Of a stretch of 64,000 nt of DNA, positions 23,562-33,953 are shown piece after piece. The stretch's first letter is position 1. Each line of letters begins with the position of its first letter. Under the pieces are notes generated by a model. The model was not told the origin of the DNA. It did no database searches and was given only the letters and a program-made list of their open reading frames with translations. The translations under genes and the position numbers were made by a program. The DNA comes from Dryomyza anilis (Eukaryota; Arthropoda; Insecta; Diptera; Dryomyzidae). The stretch is from assembly GCA_951804985.1 (NCBI GenBank), contig OX638133.1, forward strand, positions 76,328,367 through 76,392,366. The letters are read 5' to 3'.

Positions 23562-26500
23562 TTATAATCTTAAATCTTTAGCATGAAAAACTCCTATAAT
23601 TCGTCTATTCAAATCTTCCAACTTATACATGCAATTGCCGACTACAGAATGCACTTTTGCTTTAATAAATTTAGGTGCTAACTTAGCACTAAATTGTTTT
23701 CCAAAATCGCTAATTTGAAAATTGCGACGATAAACTTCCTGTCCAGGCAAGTACGCATTTTGTTTACGGCTACGCAAATTGTAGGTTTTTGTGGTTTTTG
23801 CAAAAGTACGCTCAAGATTATTTCTGATTGCTCCATCAATGATTTGCATTTGATCCGATTTATGTATAACTTCCAATTCGCAGTCATTAAGTGCATGCAA
23901 TTTTTTTATCAAAGGATAAGCCGAACCATGTGTCACCATATTCCTACCGAATAGGCCGAAATAAGGACTCATGCCAATTGAGGAATGAACTGAACTTCGC
24001 AGAGAAAGTCCTATAGAAGCTAGATTTTCATCCCAAGTGGTCTGATCTTCTTTTATATATGAACGGATCGCTGCCAAAATTGAACGATTAACACGCTCGG
24101 AAGCATTACTCTGAGGTGCATAAAGACCTGTAAAGATGTGCCGAATTGCATAAGCTTTCATCATTTCAGAAAATTCTTTACTTGTGAACTGCTTTCCGTT
24201 GTCACTATGTATCATTTCAGGTACTCCAAACATTGAAAATACTTGACCTTCCAGAAACTTTATTATACTTGTCGAGTTCGCCTTTCGAAGTGGTTGCAAG
24301 AATACAAATTTAGAGAACTGATCTAAAACCACTAAGATGTTAATGTTACCACTTTTTGAGCGAGGATAGGGACCAAGCAAATCTATATACAGCTTCTGAA
24401 AAGGGCGTTCAATCAGTGTTTGTGCACCCATCGGAGGTCTTGTCACAAAATTTGGAGCTTTAGACATTTTACAAATATCGCATTGCCCAATGTAAACTTT
24501 TACTTGATTTGCCATATTAGGCCAATAGTACTTTTCTCTTAATCGAGCCAGGGTTTTCGAAATACCGCCGTGCGCTGCTTGTGGTGGATTATGAGCGGAT
24601 GCTATCAAAGTTTCAGTTAATGCACTAGGAACCCACAACTTCCAGGTTAAAGTTTCAATATCAGCGCATTCTGAAGCGAACTGAGTTCTCTTATACACAT
24701 ATTTTTCCGAAACCTTGACATCTGGAAGCTGATCTTTGTTTGCTTCCACATTTGATCTGAGATCACAATAATCCACTTCATCAAACTCAGGAGCATCCAA
24801 GTCAATATCTACCACACACAAGTCAAAGGCTGCAACCTCATCATTCAATGATCGAGAAAGAGCATCTGGCACCACATTTTCTACACCCCGTCGATGCTCA
24901 ATTACAAAATCATAACCAGCCAGTGACAAGCTCCATCGAGCTAACCGACCCGAGAGATCTCTCTGATTCATCAACCATCGCAAACTTGCATGGTCGGTGA
25001 TAATTTTAAATGGTTGCATTTCGAGATATGGTCTAAATTTTTTTACAGCGCTTACTGCTGCCAGACACTCTAACTCAGTCACTGAATAATTTTTTTCAGC
25101 TTTGTTAAATTTACGTGAGTAATAAAATATTGGCCTTTCTACTCCGTCGTCATCAGCTTGGCAAAGCACTGCCCCTAACCCTGTACTCGATGCATCACAT
25201 TGAACAACGAATGGTTTGGTATAATTTGGATGTATCAAAACTGGTGCAGAAGTTAGTGCACTCTTAAGCTGCTGCATTGACTCCAAAGCTTCATCGCTAA
25301 AAACAAACTTCTTATTTTTCTTTAGCAAGTCAGTCAGTGGTGCACACAACGTTGAAAAATTTCGAACAAATTTGCGATAGTAGTTAGTCATTCCTAAAAA
25401 CATGCGCACTTCGCGTGGATTTCTCGGAATCCTAAAATTGCGAATTGCCTGTACTTTTTCATCAGTAGTGTGAATGCCACCATTACCGATGAGGAAGCCA
25501 AGATAATTCACTTGCTTCATGCAAAATTTCGATTTTTCAACGTTAATGGTGAGCCCACTTCGCTGAATGCACTTAGCTACCTTTTCTAACAATTTCATGT
25601 GCTCCTCAAAAGTATTAGAGAAAACCAAAAGATCATCGAGGTAAACGAAAACCCTATCACGCAATTCTGCCGGCACCACTATATCCATCAAACGCATCAT
25701 AGTTTGGGGTGCGTTGCAAAGCCCGAACGGCATCACTTTGAATTGATATAGCGGCTTTCCAGCCACCGTGAATGCTGTCTTTTCCCTACTCGATTTTTCT
25801 AATGGGATTTGCCAGAATGCATCTTTCAAATCAATAGCAGAAACGAACCATGTACCTGAGAGACGCATTAAAAGTCCTTCGATGTTGGGAATTGGATACG
25901 CATCTTTAATCGTGACTTTATTCAACTCACGACTATCAACACACATGCGAAATTTACCAGGTTTTACCACACAAGCTACAGGAGAGGACCACGGACTTTG
26001 GCTTTCTTCTATTACTCCTAACTTAAGCATCCGATCTATCTCCGCAAACAAGAGCTCCTCTTTAGCAGGAGATATAGGATAATGCCGACGTTTAATAGGT
26101 TTTGCATCTTCCGTGTCAATTTTATGTTCCAGTAAAATCGTACGCCCTAAACCCATTTTAGCGTAAGATGGAAACATTAATTTTACCTTTTCTAATGAAC
26201 TACTTTGCTCGTCATTAAGAATGTGTGAATTTGTTTCTGTATTACAACTGTCCTTAACGACCTCCGAAACCATAAACTTATTCAAACCGAACAGGACCCA
26301 GAAATCGTATCCTAAATAGAGCTGTTGACAAAGATCTGGTACAATGTATAAAGTAATTTGTTTTGTTTCTCCTCTATACTCAATATCCACGTCAATTTTG
26401 CCTACAGCTGGTATTGCCGCACCACTTGCAGTTCGTATGGTTGAATTAAATGTTTTGTACTCTTTATTATGTTGCTTCAAAAACTCAAGTGCTCCAGCGC

Positions 26501-26936
26501 CAAGAACACTGATGGTAGCACCGCTATCTAATAAACCTCTTAATTTGTCATTGAACAGTACTACCTCAGCAAATGGACGAGGGTCAGCGTTAAGCTCTGA
26601 AACATCTTTCAACACTGTACTTACTACTCGTCGGTGTTCTTGTCTCAAATCATTGTGTCTCTTTCTTGTTTTCAAAATACGATTTGAAATTGGTTTTAAA
26701 ACAGATTCAGAAGGATTCTCTTCAAAAATTCTATTTCTAATTTTATGGTAATTTATCCATCGTTTAGAAAAAGAATTTTTAAACTCATCTGGCACGTCAA
26801 GTATAGCAGTATTTAAGAATTGTATATCTGGTTTTGGTTCGTCTTTCTTGTTAATGCCGGGTATGTCATTTAGGAGGAGCTGAGCTCCCCGGTCAGTCTG
26901 CTCCTGTGACCATTTTTTGAAGCGCATTTTGGACAA
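23562..26936 (-). CDS. pol: Pol polyprotein (protease, RT, RNase H, integrase)
   Basis: 1124 codons. The polyprotein copies the element RNA into DNA and integrates it. Aspartic protease active site LLDSGAT (Asp at 137). Reverse transcriptase about 280-475, with catalytic Asp369 in AIDLKD and YLDD at 432-435. RNase H about 575-695, with Asp581, Glu621 or 623, Asp648 and Asp691. Integrase has a His782/His789/Cys819/Cys822 zinc site and the catalytic triad Asp852, Asp912, Glu947; 34 residues separate the last two, one fewer than the common 35. The C-terminal tail (about 1050-1124) is basic and chromodomain-free as far as I can see. The ORF overlaps the end of gag by 67 nt in the -1 frame, so it is probably made as Gag-Pol by frameshifting; its own ATG at 26936 may not be used. 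No stop or gap is seen. Confidence 0.97.
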   Translation of the reverse strand: MSKMRFKKWSQEQTDRGAQLLLNDIPGINKKDEPKPDIQFLNTAILDVPDEFKNSFSKRWINYHKIRNRIFEENPSESVLKPISNRILKTRKRHNDLRQEHRRVVSTVLKDVSELNADPRPFAEVVLFNDKLRGLLDSGATISVLGAGALEFLKQHNKEYKTFNSTIRTASGAAIPAVGKIDVDIEYRGETKQITLYIVPDLCQQLYLGYDFWVLFGLNKFMVSEVVKDSCNTETNSHILNDEQSSSLEKVKLMFPSYAKMGLGRTILLEHKIDTEDAKPIKRRHYPISPAKEELLFAEIDRMLKLGVIEESQSPWSSPVACVVKPGKFRMCVDSRELNKVTIKDAYPIPNIEGLLMRLSGTWFVSAIDLKDAFWQIPLEKSSREKTAFTVAGKPLYQFKVMPFGLCNAPQTMMRLMDIVVPAELRDRVFVYLDDLLVFSNTFEEHMKLLEKVAKCIQRSGLTINVEKSKFCMKQVNYLGFLIGNGGIHTTDEKVQAIRNFRIPRNPREVRMFLGMTNYYRKFVRNFSTLCAPLTDLLKKNKKFVFSDEALESMQQLKSALTSAPVLIHPNYTKPFVVQCDASSTGLGAVLCQADDDGVERPIFYYSRKFNKAEKNYSVTELECLAAVSAVKKFRPYLEMQPFKIITDHASLRWLMNQRDLSGRLARWSLSLAGYDFVIEHRRGVENVVPDALSRSLNDEVAAFDLCVVDIDLDAPEFDEVDYCDLRSNVEANKDQLPDVKVSEKYVYKRTQFASECADIETLTWKLWVPSALTETLIASAHNPPQAAHGGISKTLARLREKYYWPNMANQVKVYIGQCDICKMSKAPNFVTRPPMGAQTLIERPFQKLYIDLLGPYPRSKSGNINILVVLDQFSKFVFLQPLRKANSTSIIKFLEGQVFSMFGVPEMIHSDNGKQFTSKEFSEMMKAYAIRHIFTGLYAPQSNASERVNRSILAAIRSYIKEDQTTWDENLASIGLSLRSSVHSSIGMSPYFGLFGRNMVTHGSAYPLIKKLHALNDCELEVIHKSDQMQIIDGAIRNNLERTFAKTTKTYNLRSRKQNAYLPGQEVYRRNFQISDFGKQFSAKLAPKFIKAKVHSVVGNCMYKLEDLNRRIIGVFHAKDLRL

Positions 26937-28252
26937 TTAGCTATTACATAATTGTCTTCACCGCAACGATAACAGAATAGACGATTGCTTTTTTGCATGC
27001 AATTTATCGCAATGTGACCGACACTCTTGCAATCAAAACACGTAAGACGGGAATGATCTGTGGCGTCACGCTTAGATTTTCGCACATCAACATTTAATGC
27101 TTCGACATGCTCCTGATGCTCCAGATCACCACTTGCTGTCAAAATTTCGTCAACAAAACTTAATTCGTTTATTTTAGGCCTAAAAGCAGATTTGTTAAGG
27201 TTGCCTTCAAGTTTCGAAACATGCTTCTCTGCACGGCGACACTCTTTGAGGAACTCAGACAAAGATTTAGTATTTGACGAGTGAATGAAAATAGTCATCT
27301 TACTATTAACATTTCGTTTGATAATTTCTATTATGTCTGAATCAGTCCTTGGAGCCTGCATGCGCGAATTTAGTTCTGCCAAAGAATTATAGAACTGATC
27401 AAATGTTTCATTAAGTTTCTGTACGCGATTCATAATTTGATATTCGATATCACAATCGGTTTCAGAAGATCGGAAGTGGTCTTCCAGTGCTTTCTTCAAA
27501 TAAAACCAAGATGCATTTGGATTCCTGGTAATCCATTGAAAATACCAAGACGCAGCAAGTCCTCTGAGCAAAATGTAGAGATTGCAAGCCACTTCCTCAA
27601 ACGAATATTGCTGAGAAAGCGCAATATGCTCGACTCGTTTTAAAAAATCGTCGACACGCAAACCACTTTCTTCGCCAGAGAACCATACATTCCACTTAGT
27701 CATGTCAAGTCTGTTGTGATGATTTTTAGTCATCGGTGTTCGTTGAAATAAAACGTCACATTCGGTATCTGTTCTTCTGTTCGGGTTAGTTGGTTGTTCA
27801 ACATTATTGGATTCAACCTCGACATTACGATTTGCGACACGGTAGCCTACATTACGTGTTTGTATACTTGGCGGATCAATCTGAACAGAAGATTGAGAAA
27901 CTCCTTGCGTTACAGTCGGAATCTGAGACTGCAATATATTTGCAATTGACTCAGTTAATCTAGCAAACAATCGATTTTCTAACTCTAACATTTCTGTTGA
28001 CACTCGCTGTGCAACTTGGGTAGATATGAAACTTGTTACTTGCTCTTCTGCCATATCCTCATTATCTTCTCTAACATTTTCCGCAATATTAGCAGATTGT
28101 CCTGATCGAATATTTGGCATAGAACTATTTACATTATTTTCTACTATTGTTATGTCTAAATCTGAATTATGTCCTTCATCTGCACTTAGCGTTCTGCGAC
28201 GCTCTTGTCGCTGTCTTTCTGAATCTTGTCGCGTCACTCTACGAGTACTCAT
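26870..28252 (-). CDS. gag: Gag polyprotein (capsid and nucleocapsid)
   Basis: 460 codons, forming the particle that packages the element RNA. The N-terminal third is charged and probably disordered. A capsid-like retrotransposon Gag region spans about 180-330 (W-rich, with a SWYFQWI motif). The nucleocapsid has one canonical zinc knuckle, CFDCKSVGHIAINC (about 405-418), and a second, CYRCGEDNYVIANC (about 427-440), in which Tyr replaces the usual His. The ATG at 28252 follows a roughly 500-nt leader from the primer binding site. The end overlaps pol in the -1 frame. Other frames through this segment on the plus strand are shadows. Confidence 0.95.
   Translation of the reverse strand: MSTRRVTRQDSERQRQERRRTLSADEGHNSDLDITIVENNVNSSMPNIRSGQSANIAENVREDNEDMAEEQVTSFISTQVAQRVSTEMLELENRLFARLTESIANILQSQIPTVTQGVSQSSVQIDPPSIQTRNVGYRVANRNVEVESNNVEQPTNPNRRTDTECDVLFQRTPMTKNHHNRLDMTKWNVWFSGEESGLRVDDFLKRVEHIALSQQYSFEEVACNLYILLRGLAASWYFQWITRNPNASWFYLKKALEDHFRSSETDCDIEYQIMNRVQKLNETFDQFYNSLAELNSRMQAPRTDSDIIEIIKRNVNSKMTIFIHSSNTKSLSEFLKECRRAEKHVSKLEGNLNKSAFRPKINELSFVDEILTASGDLEHQEHVEALNVDVRKSKRDATDHSRLTCFDCKSVGHIAINCMQKSNRLFCYRCGEDNYVIANCPKCASKNGHRSRLTGELSSS
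26881..26918 (-). promoter_or_regulatory. candidate -1 ribosomal frameshift site between gag and pol
   Basis: On the minus strand, the gag frame reads TCA AAA AAT, giving the heptamer A AAA AAT (26912-26918), a canonical X XXY YYZ slippery pattern, and a -1 slip there enters the pol frame. Directly after it, GGTCA pairs with TGACC across an 11-nt loop; the loop's AGGAGC can pair with GCTCCT further on, giving a possible H-type pseudoknot, or GGAGC-TCA-GCTCC can form its own hairpin. The first stem begins with no spacer, shorter than the usual 5-9 nt. Confidence 0.6.
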
Positions 28253-28757
28253 TGTAAATTACTAAATACCAAAACAAAATACTTTCAAAGAAACTATAAA
28301 AATCTCAAATCTAATTTCAAAATTAATGTGAATCGAGGAGGAGGACAACTAATTAACGAAAACAGGTGAACAACTTATTTAAAATAAAACCTAAAACAAC
28401 AAAAACCATATGTATATATGTTTCCGTTTCATTTAAAATCACCAACAACCTAAATATTATGTAAAATTAATACGGGATTGATGAAACAAATAAAACCAGG
28501 TAAACTAAATCTGCACAATGCACGACCATTCGACTAAGTACTATGAGCTGCAGACTTAATCACCTTTAATTGACATTTCATGACGTACAATATTTTAAAA
28601 TTTGTGATTACAAGTTACTAAAGCAATTTATCACAATTCGTTACCCTAACATATTAGTAATCGAGACGAAAACTGTAAAGTACTTCTAACCACAATTCCT
28701 TTCTGAGTTTAATGTATGTGTTTAGAAGAATATGTTCCTGAAGACTAAGTCTTCGGT
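28253..28757 (-). other. untranslated leader of the Gypsy element
   Basis: About 505 nt between primer binding site and gag ATG, without a long frame. Expected to hold packaging signals; none is recognisable by eye. Confidence 0.7.
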
Positions 28758-28775
28758 GTTCCTCGTTGGGCGCCA
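28758..28775 (-). other. primer binding site, tRNA-Lys type
   Basis: On the minus strand the sequence starting one base after the LTR is TGGCGCCCAACGAGGAAC. Its first 12 nt complement the 3' end of fly tRNA-Lys (…CGTTGGGCGCCA); later positions match only in part. This fixes element orientation and LTR end. Confidence 0.85.
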
Positions 28776-28776
28776 T

Positions 28777-30476
28777 TGTTACGAGCCTGCAAGTTCAATT
28801 TAGTCCCGGCTAAGGATGGGTTCTTGAACAGGTTCATAAGCAAATTTTTCAGTTTTTCAATTCATTTTCATAAACATAACCTAAACAAAAAACAAGCAAA
28901 ACTTTCACACTGTCATTCTGTCATGAGGTATCTTGATGTTATTAGATACCCCTGGTCCTAGCCCACCCCATTCAGACAAGTCTGACCATGGTTATTGCTT
29001 GACCATATACGCAATAACCCCTAATGTGATACCATAAAAAATATCTGTGCTAACCTGTCTTCATTTTGTTTAGTTCCCTCCTCCTCTAAAAATAAACTTA
29101 GTCACTCATTTCTAATTTCGTTTCAATTTTCATTTAATACATGAACAATTCATAATTATTTAAATAATAAACTAAACATTAATGACAAATTGAACGAACT
29201 TAGTAAATTATATATAGATTTAGATATTTACATAATTAAATTAAATATTTATTAATATATTAAAGTAAAATATTGATTTAGAAAATTAAAATTTACGATT
29301 AAGTTAAGCAAAATTGAAGTTTATGATTAGGAAAAATTTAATTTAACGAAAAAAAATTAGCAAAGAAAAAAAAAATGGTGTCAATTCACACTGTTATTAG
29401 TTAAATATCATTTTATTGTAATGACTAAAATTTACTTATCCATTCTTAGGTTGTTTTATTTTGCACAATAAAACATAATTTAGAAACAAAAGAAAACTTA
29501 CTTATTTTGATCCATTTAAGGATGTCCGCATCTATAAAATTTAAAAAGCATCGTCCATTTATGTCCGTTGAGCGCTCAATGACTTGATGTGACTTGCCAA
29601 TGCGAAAATTTCATTTTGTTCTAAAAGATTGTAGAAATATGGATTAATAAATTATAATTAATATTTAAAGAAACTAAACTAAATACTTTGCTAAATTTTA
29701 TATACTAATTAAGTTACATTGCATTAATTTAAATATTAAATAGTATTTAAAAAAATTAATTAAGTAATGAGAATAAAAACAAATAATTTATAATACAAAT
29801 ATTAGCAATTTATATGATGAAGAGGCACGTCCATGATTATAACTGCATGAAGATCCGCTGCCTACATAGGGCTGATGTAGTGGTGGTGTGCGATAATTTC
29901 ACCTAGACGTATGTTTGATTTGGTGACGTCATGTGCTCGTGGTCAATAATGAAAATTATCTGCGTTTAGTGGCGGTATACGTGCAATGCGAATTATTAAA
30001 AATGAGAACTTCCAACTTCCGCTATGATATTATTTGCAACAATTGATGACGTCATAGAATTCGTGAACGCAACAAGATGTGCACGGAAAACTGCTGGATA
30101 TTAGATGCGTTAGTGCAAATGCATGATTTTGAAGAATTTGCACTTTCGACGCACTGCACCTTCAACGCACTGCACTTCCACGCACTGTAACTTCAACGCA
30201 CTGCACTTCCAACAAACTACCAGCGCTGTTAATTAGTTAGATGCACTCTTAGTTAGATGCACAATCTAATCTCTTCGTTCTCCGTAAATTAAAAAAAAAA
30301 AACAATTTTCAAAATCAGCAAAAAGTAAAAATACGTCTGCTCTATTCAAGTTTTATTTTCTTCCTCCTTTTAAAAATTTTTTCATTTGACAATTTTTTAA
30401 AATTTCAAAATTTCATTTTTTTTTTTTTTTTTTTTTTTACGAAGTAGAAAATTGTAAAGTGGAGACATTTGCCACA
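28777..30476 (-). repeat. 5' LTR of the Gypsy element (right in + coordinates)
   Basis: 1700 bp, same ends and internal landmarks as the other LTR, with no difference noticed in the stretches compared. It should contain the promoter for the minus-strand transcript; the two TGACGTCA sites (near 29927 and 30046) are candidate enhancer elements. Confidence 0.95.
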
Positions 30477-30480
30477 ACAT

Positions 30481-31430
30481 GCAAAAGAGCATTCAAAATA
30501 TAAATTTCTATTAAAAAATAAAACATATTTTAATGATTAATCAACAAAACTGAACACTTTTTAATGCTAACTAATATTTTGTACAAAGTTACTCATACGC
30601 ACTGTAGAACTGTGAATATTGTAACATTTCATAAATATATTTCATAAAGTATGTAATGATTTGGTGTCTTTTTATAAATATAACATTAAAAATATAATTT
30701 TCTTTAATTCAAAATAAGATTTGATTTAAACTTAGAGGGAAAAAGGATACGCAATGCACTACGAAGAGAATTATAGTTTTTTTTTAAAACGAAGAAATAT
30801 CGTTTTGAAAATATAAAAATATGATTAAAAACATATTTAAATCCCATTAAATACTACAAAATGCTTTTAAATACTATTAATTTGTTATTGTATTTATATG
30901 AAAATATTTATTTGTTGTATACTATTGAATCAATAAATGTCATATTGACAAATTTTAATAGGATAGTGTACAGCATATAGAATAGTGTATAGCATAAGTC
31001 AAAATAATAATAACATAGCACCAATAAAAAATATATATTCGAGATCTTAGTATGATTTTCCTTTATGGACTTTAAGATTCAAATACAGATCTCATATTCA
31101 TTTCTTTCAGATTGTCTAGAGTTTCTGTTTTATTAAGTAAACCAAATATTCCTCGGGCTTTTCACTTTTACAGTTTTACATCTGCATTTTATTAAAAACT
31201 AGTATTTTGTATTCGGGCTACGCTATGTTTTTTAAACCATTTTATATATATAGTTGTTCATTTTCTACTATATATAGAAGTTATGATAAGTGTAGTAACA
31301 AAAATAATATGTGAAATATAAAAAATGTATAAAATGTATGCTGTTCCTAATCAAAATGGGATCTAATTCTCTTTTTTGTTTTCGTATTTTTACTTTTGTT
31401 ACATATTTTTTTGTTAGTAATATTGCTTCT
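30481..31430. other. AT-rich DNA with a diverged MITE fragment
   Basis: No gene. About 30848-30970 is an inverted, diverged copy of the MITE inside SINE copy 1: read on the minus strand it has GACATTTATTGATTCAATAG followed by TATACAAC and TTTTCATATAAA. Confidence 0.5.
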
Positions 31431-31439
31431 TATGTGTTT

Positions 31440-32230
31440 GTTTTTTATTTTTGTGTTTATCTTTTTTTTTTTGAGCGTTTTTCTGATCTTATTTATGTGT
31501 TAGTCTTTTGTGTTTTCCTGTTTTTGATTTAACTATTTTTTATTTTGTTTTTTTGCGTTTTTCTTTTGATTTTGTTTTTGAAATTGACTTTGATTTTGTG
31601 TTTTTGTTTCGAATTTTCATATTGGTTTTTATTTTTATTTTTTGCTTTGGATTTTACAAATGACTTTTGTGTTTTTGCTTTAATTTTGTTTTCGTGTTTT
31701 TACTTTTGTTTTTGAATTTTAACTTAAGTTTTTCATTTTTCTATTGTTTTTGTGATTTTGAGTTTTTGCTTTATTTTTGTATTATTGTATTTTTGCTTTT
31801 GTGTTTTTGCTTTTTTATTGTGTATTTGTATGCATTGTTTTTAATGTTTTTGTGTCTTTCTTTTGATTTTGATTTTGTTTTTTGTGTTTTTGATTTTCTT
31901 TTTGTGTATTGCTTTATTATTGATTTTGGGTTTTTGTTGTTGTGGTTTTTATGTTTTGTTTTTGCTTTTTTGTTTTTCTGTTTTTATTTTATTTTGTTTT
32001 TGCTGTTGTGTTTTTCTGTTTGTGTCTTTCCTATTGTGTTTTTTCTTTTATGTTTTTTGTTTTTGCGGTTACTTTTGATTTTGCACTCATGCTTTTGTTT
32101 TTGTGTTTTTACTTTTGTTTTTGTATTTTTCACTTTCATTTATCTGTTTTGCATCTGTTTAGTGTTTTTTCATTTGTATTAACGCTTTTGTTTTCTCTTT
32201 GTTTTTGTTATTATTTCATTGTGAAATAAA
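31440..32230. repeat. T/G-rich low-complexity tract (TTTTTGTGTTTTTGC-like)
   Basis: About 800 bp of loose TTTTGTGTTTTTGCTTTTG units. Frames of 71-171 codons here are F/C/V/L repeats without function. Same composition as 45000-45590 and the complement of 18958-19350. Confidence 0.8.
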
Positions 32231-32494
32231 CCTCAATGTAATTATCCCTAACTTGGGATTATTTAATTAATATTTTATTGTGTGCGTTATTTTATTTATT
32301 TTGGGGGTTATTAATTTGATAAAATTTTTGGGTTATTTCAAATTTTTTGTGGTTTATTTCGATTACAATAATCTCAATTTTTGTTTGTATTCGAGTCTGA
32401 TAAAACGGTCAATCTTGTACAAGAAATATTTGAACTGTACAGTTTTAAATTTATTTTCCATTATATCTGTTGGATTCAATATGCGTAAAAGATA

Positions 32495-33953
32495 ACACTA
32501 CACAACAAAATGAGAAAAAAAAATTGCGCAGTAAATTCCATTATTTTTGTATTATTGTAAATAACTCACAGAATTTGAATATATGAATTAACATTTTTTT
32601 TATGGATAGGATTACGAGATCTCAGGCAATAACTTTTGTACTGAGCTTTCAAAAAGGTGGTCACATATATTTGTAAATATCTCGCGTTTAATAAAACCCA
32701 TAAACTAAATTGTTATATCGAATGAAAGATAATTAAATATTAAATTAACATTTCTTACAATAGTTTGGACTTGGTTTACTAAAAAACTCTATAGAAGAAC
32801 TCGAAAAATGTAAATTTCGTCGACCAAAATTTTATTCAAAAATGCTTTGAAAAAATGGCGAAAAATTGAAAACGCAAGATGATGCACAGTTTGTAATATT
32901 GCAAAATTAGCTTGTACATTTTTAAAAAAACTGATGTAAAAATAAAAGAAATCTATGGATACGTTTTGACAACAGAAAAAATTATGTCAAAGCATTACAA
33001 CTGGGTATTAACTAAAAAAAATCGCATAATATGTTTATACCCTATACCCAAGGGTTACAAGTTATAAAATATATGTGAGGATATTTTAGCGCCTCTTAGT
33101 AGGCGTGACTGGTATGAAAAAGTATATATTTTCTTGGTCAACATCACTTTCCGAGTCGATTTAGATATGACCGTCTGTCTGTCCGCCTATACACGATAAC
33201 TTTAAAACTGCTATTCCGAATGATGTGTAATTTATTTTCAATATATTTTTTTGTAGAATAGTAATTCGAAGTTCAAAAATGAGTCGATTTAGTCAACGTA
33301 ATCTACTACATTCACTACGATATATGGGTTAACTTTTTTGGATCACATATCTCGATAAGTATTAAAGATAAAGTTATAAAATTTTAAATTAATTACAACC
33401 AATCATCTATCAATAGGTGCTCAAAAAATAATCGTGATCCACTCACATTTTTTATTTTTTTATTTGTATGCCTATTTGTTCACATAACTTTATTTATCCT
33501 CAAATTTTACCCATATATTTTTGTCATTTATAGCTCAATTTCTTGGACGGAGTGTGAACTAATTTTGGAAAATTAAAATTTGTGCATCATCTTACTTTCT
33601 CGATTTTTTTTTCATTTTTTTAAATTAATTTTTTCTTAAATTTTTGTTGAAAAAAAAATGTTTTTTCAAGTTCTTCTTTCGAGTTCTCTTAAACTAATGA
33701 ACCAATTTAAAAATATTCTTAGAAATGTTTATTCGATATTCAATTAACTTTCATTCGATATAACATTTGATCATATGTGTTATTTATAACGCGAGATATT
33801 TGCAAATATATGCGACCACCAAAAGTTATTGGCCCATATTTTGTAAACTTATCCAAAGAAACATTATTAAACCATATTTTTGGAATAACGGCGTCATTTT
33901 AAATAATACAAAAATAACCTTGACTGCTGCGCAGAATGGCTGTTGTGTAGTGT
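32495..33953. mobile_element. foldback-type element with long diverged inverted arms and a Helentron-like core
   Basis: Starts ACACTACACAACA and ends with its inverse (TGTTGTGTAGTGT). The left arm (32495-about 32815) and right arm (about 33665-33953) align inversely along their length: GCGCAG, CCATTATTTTTGTATTA, CAATAACTTTTG, GGTGGTC.CATATATTTG, AATATCTCGCGTT, TTATATCGAATGAAAG. The core (33034 onwards) begins like a Helentron (TATACCCTATACCCAAGGG, GTCTGTCTGTCCGCC). The right arm and core recur at 14040-15405. No transposase frame and no clear target duplication. Confidence 0.7.

Larger units (their letters stand above)
21725..30476 (-). mobile_element. complete Ty3/Gypsy LTR retrotransposon, apparently intact
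   Basis: An 8752-bp element with two 1700-bp LTRs of equal length (21725-23424, 28777-30476), ends TG...CA, and the 4-bp target duplication ACAT (21721-21724, 30477-30480). On the minus strand the order is LTR, primer binding site, about 500-nt leader, gag, pol, LTR. The pol domain order protease, reverse transcriptase, RNase H, integrase defines the Ty3/Gypsy superfamily. There is no third ORF, so no env. The tRNA-Lys primer site, 4-bp duplication and long LTRs recall the Osvaldo/Ulysses lineage of flies; that lineage assignment is inference. Both ORFs are uninterrupted and the LTRs agree wherever I compared them, including a 23-T run, so the insertion is recent and may be competent. Confidence 0.97.

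Noticed and set aside
21725..30476. An env gene or endogenous retrovirus
   Set aside because: After pol only about 140 nt remain before the LTR, so no third ORF exists.
31311..32229. Cys/Phe-rich membrane-like frames up to 171 codons
   Set aside because: T/G-rich low-complexity tract; the apparent hydrophobicity reflects composition.
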